41,975 bases of DNA from Bacillus sp. SG-1. GTDB taxonomy: Bacteria > Bacillota > Bacilli > Bacillales > Bacillaceae_B. The notes under the pieces were generated by a model. It saw only the letters and a list, made by a program, of their open reading frames with translations, had not been told where the DNA came from and did no database searches. The stretch covers positions 1 to 41,975 of the forward strand of contig NZ_ABCF01000021.1 of assembly GCF_000181495.1 (NCBI RefSeq). The letters are read 5' to 3'. The position numbers were made by a program, and so were the translations under genes. Every line of letters starts with the position of its first letter. The first letter of the stretch is position 1. Shown here one piece after another: positions 31,362 through 38,979 of the stretch.

Positions 31362-32564
31362 ATGAAAGAAGTAGTAATCGTCGATGCAGTCCGTACACCA
31401 ATTGGAAAATATAAAGGTGCGTTGAAGAGTGTTCGCCCGGATGATCTTGGCGCTGTCGTAATTAAAGCACTGCTGGACAGAAATCCGGCGCTTTCCTCGG
31501 AACATGTGGAAGAAGTCGTTCTGGGGAACGCTAACGGGGCGGGAGAAGACAACCGTAACGTGGCAAGAATGTCAGCGTTATTGGCAGGGATGCCGGTAGA
31601 AACAAGTGCCACAACAATCAACCGTTTATGCGGTTCTGGTCTTGATGCGGTCAATTATGCGGCGAGGGCAATACTTGCCGGAGAAGGTGAAATCTTCATT
31701 GCCGGAGGAACCGAGAGTATGACGAGGGCCCCATTTGTTATGGGCAAACCAGAATCTGAGTATCCCCGAGGCAATATGGAGATGTTTGATACAACAATCG
31801 GCTGGAGATTCATCAATCCCCGTCTGGCACAAAGATACGGAACAGACAGCATGCCGGAGACCGCAGAAAATGTGGCGAAGCAATACAACCTCACAAGGGA
31901 GGACCAGGATGAATTTGCCCTTCACAGCCAGCTGAAGGCGAAGGAAGCAATGGAATCGGGAGTTTTCCATGAAGAAATTGTTCCGGTCGTTTACAAAGAC
32001 CGAAAAGGAAATGAAATCACAGTCGATCGTGATGAACATCCGCGTCCAGACTCCAGCATGGAAAAGCTGGCTAAGCTGAGACCTCTTTTTGAAAATGGTT
32101 CTGTAACAGCCGGCAATGCATCCGGTGTTAACGACGGTGCTTCAGCACTGCTGTTGATGACTGCGGAAAAGGCCAATGCGCTTGGTGTGAAGCCTCTTGC
32201 CAAGTATGTTGTTTCAGCAACGGCGGGACTGGAACCGTCTGTCATGGGACTTGGTCCTATCTATGCAACGCAGAAGGCCCTGAACAGAGCACACCTTGAT
32301 AAAGAAGACCTGGGCTTAATCGAATTGAATGAAGCTTTTGCCTCCCAATCCCTGGCGTGTATTAGAGAGCTGGGACTTGATTCCGCACGCGTCAACGTTA
32401 ATGGAGGAGCAATTGCCTTTGGTCATCCATTGGGAGCGAGCGGCGCCAGGATACTGACGACCCTGCTGTATGAAATGAAACGGCGTGAAGTCAAGCACGG
32501 GCTAGCTACCATGTGTATTGGCGTGGGGCAGGGCATCGCTACCATAGTGGAACGGGTTGAATAA
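31362..32564 (+). CDS. paaJ: 3-oxoadipyl-CoA thiolase PaaJ-like
   Basis: Predicted 400-residue thiolase that would split 3-oxoadipyl-CoA into succinyl-CoA and acetyl-CoA. Nucleophilic C90 (RLCGSGLDAV), H355 (FGHPLGASG) and C385 (MCIGVGQG) form the catalytic set; the third motif is CIGVGQG rather than the common CVGGGQG. LNEAFASQ is also present. AAGGAGGAG lies 6 bases before the ATG, which is preferred over an in-frame start overlapping paaH. Last gene of the long paa operon; the next terminator is about 280 bases away. Confidence 0.92.
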   Translation: MKEVVIVDAVRTPIGKYKGALKSVRPDDLGAVVIKALLDRNPALSSEHVEEVVLGNANGAGEDNRNVARMSALLAGMPVETSATTINRLCGSGLDAVNYAARAILAGEGEIFIAGGTESMTRAPFVMGKPESEYPRGNMEMFDTTIGWRFINPRLAQRYGTDSMPETAENVAKQYNLTREDQDEFALHSQLKAKEAMESGVFHEEIVPVVYKDRKGNEITVDRDEHPRPDSSMEKLAKLRPLFENGSVTAGNASGVNDGASALLLMTAEKANALGVKPLAKYVVSATAGLEPSVMGLGPIYATQKALNRAHLDKEDLGLIELNEAFASQSLACIRELGLDSARVNVNGGAIAFGHPLGASGARILTTLLYEMKRREVKHGLATMCIGVGQGIATIVERVE

Positions 32565-32845
32565 GTCCGGCACGTGCTATTTTGTGGGTGTTAAAGAATT
32601 GACCAGTTAATTGGTGTGAGAGTTTGAGAATAATCGTAATTGACATACAAAAATAACAGGGATTTGTATGTCGATCTCTGCAAAGTGAAGAATAACATAC
32701 AAAAACCAGTAACATTAGTATGTGATTTTCCAAAAATTTAAATCGATGTAGCAAAAGAAACGAATTTTACTTGTAAAACTCGGTTATTTGCTATGTGGTC
32801 AAAAGCGTAACTGGTCAGCCGGCTAATCACTTTACGCAACTTACC
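32565..32845 (+). other. Long non-coding stretch after paaJ with stacked inverted repeats
   Basis: No gene. Inverted repeats in series: ACCA-GTTAA-TTGGT (32600-32614); GACATACAAA / TTTGTATGTC, 10 perfect pairs (32642-32672); ACATAC / GTATGT (32695-32723); and GCGTAA / TTTACGC (around 32805-32838). The ACATACAAAAA segment is directly repeated. It may be a structured 3' end of the paa mRNA or a separate small RNA. Confidence 0.5.
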
Positions 32846-32880
32846 ATTCCATAGAGACGTATGTCTTTATGGAATTTTTT
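32846..32880 (+). terminator. Intrinsic terminator of the paa operon
   Basis: ATTCCATA-G-AGAC pairs with GTCT-T-TATGGAAT around GTAT, followed by TTTTTT. Confidence 0.85.
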
Positions 32881-32986
32881 CAATATAATGATTGCTGGAT
32901 TGATCTCAGATTGGGGAATTTTCATAAAAGTGATAAAAGTCATTCTTTTTATTTAAAAGAGGCCATATTATGTGATAGAATAATGG

Positions 32987-33007
32987 TTAACGTAAAAATG
33001 ACGTCAC
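32987..33007 (-). promoter_or_regulatory. Operator-like motif, site 3 (upstream of paaX)
   Basis: Read on the minus strand, GTGACG-N9-CGTTAA. It starts six bases after a probable -10 (TAGAAT, 32976-32981). Its flanks are almost those of site 2. Confidence 0.55.
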
Positions 33008-33061
33008 AAATATATTATTTTAACAAAATGTCTTGTGAGGAGTAAGAAAGAGGCGAACAGA

Positions 33062-33937
33062 TTGAACACTAGATCAATGATTTTCACTTTATACGGGGAT
33101 TACATCCGCCATTACGGCAATAAAATATGGATCGGGAGCCTGATCAAGCTGTTAAGGGAATTTGGTCATAATGACCAGGCTGTCAGGGCCGCCATCTCAA
33201 GAATGAACAAGCAGGGCTGGGTCCAGGCAGAAAAGCAGGGAAATAAAAGTTATTATTCTCTTACCGACCGCGGGCTGAAGCGGATGGAAGAAGCTGCACA
33301 GCGGATTTTTAAACTGCAGACTGAAACATGGGATGGGCAATGGAGGATCCTTATGTACACCATTCCGGAGGAGATCCGCAATGTAAGGGATGAACTCCGT
33401 AAAGAGCTGGTGTGGAGCGGATTTGGAACGCTTTCCAACAGCTGCTGGATTTCTCCGAACAACCTGGAAAAGCAGGTCTATGATCTTATAGATAAATATG
33501 ATATCAAACAGTATGTCGATTTCTTTATCGCCAAGTATGACGGACCGAACGAAGATCAGCACATCATCAGTAAAAGTTGGGATCTTAAGGAAATCAATGA
33601 AAGATATGAGGAATTCATTTCGGATTACAGCCAGAAATATGTAATTGATAAAAATAAGATTGAAAAAGGAGAAATGACAGAGGCGGAGTGTTTTGTCGAG
33701 AGGACCAAACTCGTTCATGAATACCGGAAGTTTCTTTTCGTTGATCCTGGACTTCCGGAAGAATTGCTTCCTGAAAAGTGGCTCGGAGGCCATGCTGCCA
33801 CCCTTTTCAGTGACTTTTATAAAGTTCTGGCAAGACCCGCCTCGCAATTTTTCGAAGAAGTTTATCAAGAAGGAAATGAACTGACGAATAAAGACCAATC
33901 TTATAATATGTTTGACCATCCATTGATTCTAGATTGA
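33062..33937 (+). CDS. paaX: Phenylacetate catabolism repressor PaaX
   Basis: Predicted 291-residue GntR-like repressor of phenylacetate genes, released by phenylacetyl-CoA. N-terminal winged-helix domain: NTRSMIFTLYGDYIRHYGNK, LIKLLREFGHNDQAVRAAIS, RMNKQGWVQAEKQGNKSYYS. Middle: GQWRILMYTIPEE. The C-terminal domain includes PEKWLGGHAATLFSDFY. The TTG at 33062 is preferred (GAGG 9 bases upstream, product begins as PaaX homologues do) over an in-frame GTG at 33035. Followed 16 bases later by an FMN oxygenase-like gene. Probably autoregulated through site 3. Confidence 0.93.
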   Translation: MNTRSMIFTLYGDYIRHYGNKIWIGSLIKLLREFGHNDQAVRAAISRMNKQGWVQAEKQGNKSYYSLTDRGLKRMEEAAQRIFKLQTETWDGQWRILMYTIPEEIRNVRDELRKELVWSGFGTLSNSCWISPNNLEKQVYDLIDKYDIKQYVDFFIAKYDGPNEDQHIISKSWDLKEINERYEEFISDYSQKYVIDKNKIEKGEMTEAECFVERTKLVHEYRKFLFVDPGLPEELLPEKWLGGHAATLFSDFYKVLARPASQFFEEVYQEGNELTNKDQSYNMFDHPLILD

Positions 33938-33953
33938 AAAGGGGGAGTAGGCC

Positions 33954-34904
33954 ATGCGTGATGTAACGGGCATCCTCGGAATCCGGTATCCCATTCTGCA
34001 AGGCGGGATGGGGAATATCAGCAATGCGCAGCTGACGTCAGCTGTATCGGAAGCGGGAGGGCTTGGAACAATCGGGGCCGGGACGATGACGGCTGAAGAA
34101 GTAGAGGGAATTATAGTGAGGGCAAAAGAACTGACAGAGAAACCCTTAGCACTCAATATCCCCATCTCGGTCACGGACCATCTGAAAGACATGGTGGAAC
34201 TAGTCTTGAAGTATGAGCTGGATGCAGTTTCTCTATCAGCAGGAAATCCAGCACCGCTTATTCCTGTCTTCAAAGAAAAAGGAATTAAAGTCATCTGTGT
34301 GGTCGCTTCAGCCAAGCAAGCTGCCAAAGCGGAAAAAGCTGGGGCAGATATCATTGTCGCAGAGGGATATGAAGCTGCCGGGATTAACTCCAGTCTCGAG
34401 ACGACAACCCTTACTTTAATACCGCAGATTTTAGAAGCAGTAAATGTTCCGGTGATTGCTGCAGGTGGTATTGGGGACGGGAGGGGACTCGCGGCAATGC
34501 TGGCTCTTGGTGCCTCGGGAGTGCAAATGGGCACCAGGCTGATTGCAACGAAAGAAGCTCCTTTTCATGAAAACTATAAAAAAACCTTAATCGAAGCTGA
34601 TGATAAAGGGACAGTGATTGTCGGCAGAACGGTCGGGCGTGTCCGCCGAATCATGAAAACACCCTATGCAGAGAAACTTCTCAATCATGAAAGGGAAGGA
34701 ATGAATCCGGAAGAGTTTGCTAAGATCACATCGGAGGACTATCATAAAAAAGGTGCCTTGGAAGGCAAGCTCGATGAAGGCTTCATAAATGGCGGACAGG
34801 TCAGCAGCCTGATTGCCGATACGCCGGGTGTCAAAGAGCTATTCCAAAGAATGGTAGCAGAAGCGAAGGAGTGCTTGGCTGCCGGAGTAAAAATCCTAGA
34901 TTAA
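33954..34904 (+). CDS. Nitronate monooxygenase / FabK-like FMN enzyme
   Basis: Predicted 316-residue TIM-barrel flavoprotein. Landmarks: PILQGGMGNISNAQLTSAVS, GGLGTIGAGTMT, IKVICVVASAKQAAKAEKAG, GADIIVAEGYEAAGI and the phosphate-binding AAGGIGDGRGLAAMLALGA, which bind FMN. The family includes nitronate monooxygenases and enoyl-ACP reductase II (FabK); sequence alone does not settle which. Here the usual glycine-rich GHGG-type motif is AEGYEAAG. AAAGGGGGAG precedes the ATG. Co-transcribed with paaX, so it may detoxify or reduce a Paa side product; this is inference. Confidence 0.82.
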   Translation: MRDVTGILGIRYPILQGGMGNISNAQLTSAVSEAGGLGTIGAGTMTAEEVEGIIVRAKELTEKPLALNIPISVTDHLKDMVELVLKYELDAVSLSAGNPAPLIPVFKEKGIKVICVVASAKQAAKAEKAGADIIVAEGYEAAGINSSLETTTLTLIPQILEAVNVPVIAAGGIGDGRGLAAMLALGASGVQMGTRLIATKEAPFHENYKKTLIEADDKGTVIVGRTVGRVRRIMKTPYAEKLLNHEREGMNPEEFAKITSEDYHKKGALEGKLDEGFINGGQVSSLIADTPGVKELFQRMVAEAKECLAAGVKILD

Positions 34905-34933
34905 AAGATGGGCATTCTGCTCGTCTTTTTTTG
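34903..34933 (+). terminator. Terminator of the paaX operon
   Basis: AAAAGATGGGCA pairs with TGCTCGTCTTTT (two G-U) around TTC, followed by more Ts. It overlaps the stop codon. Confidence 0.85.
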
Positions 34934-35084
34934 TTTATGGACAAACAACCGCTTTATACCTCTCCCTGAATAGCCTCTTCTAGTGTTATTGTTTACTATA
35001 AAAAAATAAATAGATTGAAAAAACAATAGAAACCAATAGGAAAACATTATATAATGATAACAATTTTTAATTTTCGGAATATTG

Positions 35085-35114
35085 TTGACTTTCTCGCAAC
35101 TTCGGTGATACTAT
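35085..35114 (+). promoter_or_regulatory. Predicted promoter of the trpXYZ operon
   Basis: TTGACT (35085-35090), 18-base spacer, TACTAT (35109-35114) preceded by TG. The -35 flank resembles that of paaK. No T-box features were seen in the 130-base leader; a TATAGAGGGG / CCCCTATATA hairpin (35191-35216) is present. Confidence 0.65.
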
Positions 35115-35133
35115 AACGTTGTAATTACGATGA
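35113..35133 (-). promoter_or_regulatory. Operator-like motif, site 4 (trpX promoter)
   Basis: Minus strand: TCATCG-N9-CGTTAT. It begins on the last two bases of the -10 box, exactly as site 5 does, a position suited to repression. Confidence 0.6.
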
Positions 35134-35247
35134 TATTACTTTATATCACACTAAAGCGCTAAAGTCTATTTCGTTTAAGCTTTTTGGTATAGAGGGGTAC
35201 ACGCCCCTATATATAAATATTTCTTTGTAGAACAAGGGGGAGTTCAG

Positions 35248-36237
35248 TTGAGAAAGAGTTTGCTATTATTAAGTTCTGTTTTGGCAGGGTCACTGATGCT
35301 TGCAGGTTGCGGAAATGATAAAGATGCCGCATCTGGAGACAAGCAGTATACAATCGGGGTTACCCAGATTGTAGAACATCCATCATTGGATGCAGCTTAT
35401 GAAGGATTCAAGAAAGCTCTGGCTGAGAATGGGTACGAAGAGGGGAAAAATGTAAAGTTTGATGTTCAGAATGCCCAAAATGATCAAAGCAACTCACAGA
35501 GTATCGCTAAAAAGCTTGTAGGCGACAAAGTGGACTTGATATTTGCGAACTCAACTCCAAGTGCACTGCATGTTCTGAATGAAACGAAGGAAATACCTAT
35601 TGTGTTTACATCCGTAACGGACCCGGTTGGGGCAGGGTTAGTTGAAGCTTTCGATAAGCCTGGTGATAATATCACTGGCACAACAGATACAAATCCAAAT
35701 GCGATTCCGCAAACGGTCGGTTTTATGATTGATGAAGTAGGAGCTAAGACAATCGGTGTTATTTATAACTCAGGAGAACAGAATTCAGAAGTTCAAGTTA
35801 AGCAAGTAAACGAAATCGCTAAAGAAAAAGGCGCGAAAGTTGTAGAAGTATCCATTTCCACTTCTGCAGAAGTAAAACAGGCAGCTGAATCTTTGGTTGG
35901 ACGAGTGGACGCCATTTATATTCCTAAGGACAACACAGTTGTATCGGCACTTGAGTCTGTCATTTCTGTTTCGAACGACAAAGACATTCCGTTATTCGTA
36001 GGTGAATTGGATTCCCTCAAACGCGGCGGTGTAGCAGCGAGCGGGTTCAGCTATGAAGACCTTGGATATCAAACGGGTCTCATGGCAGTGAAGATTTTGA
36101 ACGGTGAGAAGAAAGCATCAGAACTTAACGTGGAAACTCCTGAAAACGCTGTCTTGACAGTTAACAAGGCGGCTGCTGAAGAACAGGGAGTAGAAATCAA
36201 GGATGATTGGGCAGATCTGGTAGAGTTTTTAGAATAG
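35248..36237 (+). CDS. trpX: Aromatic amino-acid ABC transporter, substrate-binding lipoprotein (TrpX type)
   Basis: Predicted 329-residue lipoprotein (lipobox MLAGC, C21) of the COG2984 family, whose members bind tryptophan, phenylalanine or tyrosine. Landmarks: YTIGVTQIVEHPSLDAAYEG, VDLIFANSTPSALHVLNETK, IPIVFTSVTDPVGAGLVEAF, AKTIGVIYNSGEQNSEVQVK and ASGFSYEDLGYQTGLMA. TTG start after AAGGGGGAG. Operon partners are the permease and ATPase downstream. The setting, between paa genes and a phenylalanine dehydrogenase operon and sharing their operator motif, suggests phenylalanine (or phenylacetate) uptake for catabolism rather than tryptophan supply. Confidence 0.88.
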   Translation: MRKSLLLLSSVLAGSLMLAGCGNDKDAASGDKQYTIGVTQIVEHPSLDAAYEGFKKALAENGYEEGKNVKFDVQNAQNDQSNSQSIAKKLVGDKVDLIFANSTPSALHVLNETKEIPIVFTSVTDPVGAGLVEAFDKPGDNITGTTDTNPNAIPQTVGFMIDEVGAKTIGVIYNSGEQNSEVQVKQVNEIAKEKGAKVVEVSISTSAEVKQAAESLVGRVDAIYIPKDNTVVSALESVISVSNDKDIPLFVGELDSLKRGGVAASGFSYEDLGYQTGLMAVKILNGEKKASELNVETPENAVLTVNKAAAEEQGVEIKDDWADLVEFLE

Positions 36238-36249
36238 GTTGTCTCGTGT

Positions 36250-36422
36250 AAATTGTTACTTTCGGAAAAATCCCAAGCCGGATTTTTCCCCTGATTACAA
36301 ATACTCTCTCTTTGAAAAGAGAGAGTAGCCCTTTTCTTTTTTGCTTACCAAGATATTTCAAGGTAATCAGGGTGATGTCTTTCAAAATTCTTATTGAAAA
36401 GATACAAGAAAAGAGCTTTAGA
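36250..36422 (+). repeat. Structured dispersed element, copy B, inside the trpXYZ operon
   Basis: Homologous to copy A at 11.1 kb. Hairpin GGAAAAATCC / GGATTTTTCC; hairpin ACTCTCTC / GAGAGAGT with TTTGAAAA loop; hairpin TTACC / GGTAA around AAGATATTTCAA; and a closing pair CTTTTCTT / AAGAAAAG. It fills the 205-base gap between the binding-protein and permease genes, where it could lower permease expression relative to the binding protein. Confidence 0.7.
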
Positions 36423-36442
36423 ATAAGGAAGGGTGATACATC

Positions 36443-37465
36443 ATGTTTACCGCAATTTTTGGTTCCGTTGAATCAGGAATCATCTACGCCATTATGGCGC
36501 TTGGAGTATATCTATCTTTCCGGATACTGGACTTTCCAGACTTGACTGTTGATGGGAGCTTTGTAACAGGGGCGGCAGTTGCTGCCACACTTGTTGTAAG
36601 TGGTGTGAATCCTTTTGTGGCGACACTGGTATCTATTCTGGCTGGTTTTATAGCCGGCTGTATTACCGGAATTATTCATACGTTTGGAAAAATTAATGCA
36701 CTTTTATCCGGAATCTTGATGATGATTGCCCTCTACTCGATCAACTTGAGGATCATGGGGAAATCAAATGTACCGCTTTTAAATCAGGATACTTCTTTTA
36801 CACACGTTGAAAGCTTTTGGGCTAAGCTCGGGATTGATTCAGCAATGGAAAGTATGTTTACTGCTGTCGGTTTAGGTGAGTTTGTGCCAAGTACGTGGGG
36901 AATTCTGTTCTTCATGATACTCGTGACTTTCCTGATTAAATTCCTGACAGACAGATTCCTAAAGACGGAAATCGGGTTAGCCCTCAGAGCAACTGGGGAC
37001 AACCAGAGGATGATCAGAAGCCTTTCCGCCAATACCAACATACTAATCATTTTAGGGCTTGGAATTTCGAATGCGATGGTAGCCCTTTCCGGAGCCTTGA
37101 TTGCCCAGTACAGCGGATTTGCAGATGTAGGTATGGGAATCGGGATGATTATTATCGGTTTGGCGTCGGTTATCATCGGAGAAGCTTTATTTGGCACTAA
37201 AACGATTGTCAGAACGACACTTGCTGTCATTGGCGGTGCCATCATCTACCGGATTGTGGTCAGTATGGCGCTGAGAGTGGAATTCTTGGAAACAGGTGAT
37301 ATGAAATTGATCACAGCGACTATCGTCATCCTGGCACTTATTTTGCCGAAAGTTATGGATCGTTACAAAGAAAAGAAACGTAAGGCTGCAAAACAGGCCC
37401 AGCGGCTTCAGGAGCTCGCTTTAAGTCCAAAGGGGAAGGATGATAGCAGTGTTACAATTAAATAG
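36443..37465 (+). CDS. trpY: Aromatic amino-acid ABC transporter permease (TrpY type)
   Basis: Predicted 340-residue permease of the COG4120 family with about eight to ten membrane helices. ESGIIYAIMALGVYLSFRIL and LTVDGSFVTGAAVAATLV at the N-terminus resemble the LivH/RbsC-like permease fold. ALRATGDNQRMIRSLSANT is the cytoplasmic ATPase-docking segment. The C-terminus is basic and cytoplasmic. GGAAGGGTGA precedes the ATG. The last 26 bases overlap the ATPase gene. Confidence 0.9.
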   Translation: MFTAIFGSVESGIIYAIMALGVYLSFRILDFPDLTVDGSFVTGAAVAATLVVSGVNPFVATLVSILAGFIAGCITGIIHTFGKINALLSGILMMIALYSINLRIMGKSNVPLLNQDTSFTHVESFWAKLGIDSAMESMFTAVGLGEFVPSTWGILFFMILVTFLIKFLTDRFLKTEIGLALRATGDNQRMIRSLSANTNILIILGLGISNAMVALSGALIAQYSGFADVGMGIGMIIIGLASVIIGEALFGTKTIVRTTLAVIGGAIIYRIVVSMALRVEFLETGDMKLITATIVILALILPKVMDRYKEKKRKAAKQAQRLQELALSPKGKDDSSVTIK

Positions 37466-38243
37466 GATTCATAAGATTTTCAATGAAGGCACACCTGATG
37501 AAAAAGTAGCACTGGGGGATGTAAGCCTGACAATGAACCCTGGTGATTTTGTAACGGTCATCGGGAGTAATGGTGCAGGAAAGTCCACGCTGATGAACAT
37601 GGTCTCCGGAGTCCTTACCCCTGATACTGGCGAAGTAATCATTGATAACAATGACGTGACGAGGGTTTCGGAATACAAGCGCTCCAAATTGATTGGAAGG
37701 GTGTTCCAGGATCCAATGGCAGGCACTGCCCCGACAATGACCATTGAAGAAAATCTCGCAATGGCTTATGCACGAAATAAAAGAAGGACGCTGAAAAGCG
37801 GTGTCACCAAAAAAAGAAAAGAATACTTCAAAGAGGTGCTGGAATCTTTGCACCTTAATCTGGAAAACCGCTTGAATGCCAAAGTAGGCCTTCTCTCAGG
37901 TGGGGAACGCCAGGCTCTGTCCCTTCTGATGGCAACATTTACAGAACCGTCCATTCTCCTGCTGGATGAGCATACCGCGGCACTGGATCCCTCACGTGCA
38001 GCGCTGATTACCAACCTGACAAAGGAAATCGTCGCCAGATACAACTTGACGACATTGATGGTAACTCATAATATGCAGCAGGCCATCGACCTTGGCAACA
38101 GATTGATCATGATGGATAAAGGCGAAATCATTTTGGAAGTAAATGAAGATCAGAAAAAGGACCTGACTGTGGAAGGACTATTGAAAGAGTTTCAAAGAAT
38201 CAGAGGAACACAAATGGCAAGCGACAAAGCAATTCTTGCCTGA
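37440..38243 (+). CDS. trpZ: Aromatic amino-acid ABC transporter ATPase (TrpZ type)
   Basis: Predicted 267-residue ATPase of the COG1101 family. Walker A GSNGAGKST near residue 40, Q-loop RVFQDPMAGTAPTMT, signature LSGGERQALS, Walker B ILLLDEHTAALDP (His in place of the more common Pro after DE, usual in this family) and the switch His in VTHNMQQA. The ATG at 37440 has only short spacing to GGGGA; the in-frame GTG three codons later may be used. Ends before a strong terminator. Confidence 0.9.
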   Translation: MIAVLQLNRIHKIFNEGTPDEKVALGDVSLTMNPGDFVTVIGSNGAGKSTLMNMVSGVLTPDTGEVIIDNNDVTRVSEYKRSKLIGRVFQDPMAGTAPTMTIEENLAMAYARNKRRTLKSGVTKKRKEYFKEVLESLHLNLENRLNAKVGLLSGGERQALSLLMATFTEPSILLLDEHTAALDPSRAALITNLTKEIVARYNLTTLMVTHNMQQAIDLGNRLIMMDKGEIILEVNEDQKKDLTVEGLLKEFQRIRGTQMASDKAILA

Positions 38244-38246
38244 TGA

Positions 38247-38277
38247 CAAAAGGATGGAGACCCCATCCTTTTTTTGT
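38247..38277 (+). terminator. Terminator of the trpXYZ operon
   Basis: AAAAGGATGG / CCATCCTTTT stem with a short AGACC loop and a T7 run. Confidence 0.9.
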
Positions 38278-38386
38278 TTGACTGCATATTTAGGAACTTC
38301 CGGCGACTTAGATTATTAGAGATTTGGGGTCTTGAATCCTAATCATTTGAGAGTTGCTTTGCATAAGGTATGGGTTGGGTCCTGGC

Positions 38387-38790
38387 TAAACGTACCCCTT
38401 GAGCACTGATTGGGTTGTTGAAGGGACACGATTAAGACTAAACGTGCCCCTAGAATGCAGATTGGGTTGTTGAAGGGTAAAGTTTAAGAGCTAAACGTAC
38501 CCCTTGAGTGCTGATTGGGTTGTTGAAGGGTAACGATTAAGAGCTAAACGTACCCCTTGAGTGCAGATTGAGTTGTTGAAGGGTAAAGTTTAAGAGCTAA
38601 ACGTACCCCTTGAGTGCAGATTGAGTTGTTGAAGGGTAAAGTTTAAGAGCTAAACGTACCCCTTGAGTGCAGATTGGGTTGGTGAAGGGGCACGATTAAG
38701 AGCTAAACGTGCCCCTTGATCGCAGATTTAGCTGGTGAAGGGTAACATTTCCAAGCCAAACCTATCCCTTGATCACTGATTTAATCCCTG
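38387..38790 (+). repeat. 53-bp tandem array of hairpin units
   Basis: Unit starts (TAAACGTRCCCC) at 38387, 38439, 38492, 38545, 38598, 38651, 38704 and a degraded one at 38758, a period of 52-54. Units at 38545 and 38598 are almost identical. The end of each unit (GAAGGGTAAAGTTTA or GAAGGGGCACGATTA) pairs with the start of the next (TAAACGTACCCCTT or TAAACGTGCCCCTT) across AGAGC. No open frame crosses the array. It fills most of the 736-base gap between trpZ and the thioesterase gene. Confidence 0.85.
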
Positions 38791-38891
38791 AAAATAATCA
38801 AAAAATGAATCCAATATCAGAACGATTATCCCATTCTACAAGTATATGAATGATATAATGAAGTTATAATGTTTTTAATTTTTACAATTGA

Positions 38892-38921
38892 TTGACTATT
38901 TATTATACAAAATGTTATTAT
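38892..38921 (+). promoter_or_regulatory. Predicted promoter of the thioesterase / phenylalanine dehydrogenase operon
   Basis: TTGACT (38892-38897), 18-base spacer, TATTAT (38916-38921). Same -35 and spacer as trpX. Confidence 0.65.
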
Positions 38922-38940
38922 ATCGTTGAATTAACGTTAT
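38920..38940 (+). promoter_or_regulatory. Operator-like motif, site 5 (thioesterase promoter)
   Basis: ATATCG-N9-CGTTAT, starting on the last two bases of the -10 box, the same geometry as site 4. The inner CGTT-GAATT-AACG is also a short palindrome. Confidence 0.6.
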
Positions 38941-38979
38941 ATGTTTTTGTGAGAAATGGTGTTTAAAAGGAGGGTCAAT

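Noticed and set aside
35115..35247. T-box or other amino-acid riboswitch in the trpX leader
   Set aside because: No T-box sequence, specifier-loop pattern or terminator/antiterminator pair was seen; only a small GGGG/CCCC hairpin.
38387..38790. CRISPR array
   Set aside because: The whole 53-base unit repeats, with no alternation of constant repeats and unique spacers, and no cas genes lie nearby.
22302..38940. Classical PaaX box as described in E. coli
   Set aside because: The E. coli-type PaaX sequence, as I recall it, was not seen at these promoters; the shared CGTTAW motif is different, so the binding protein is left open.
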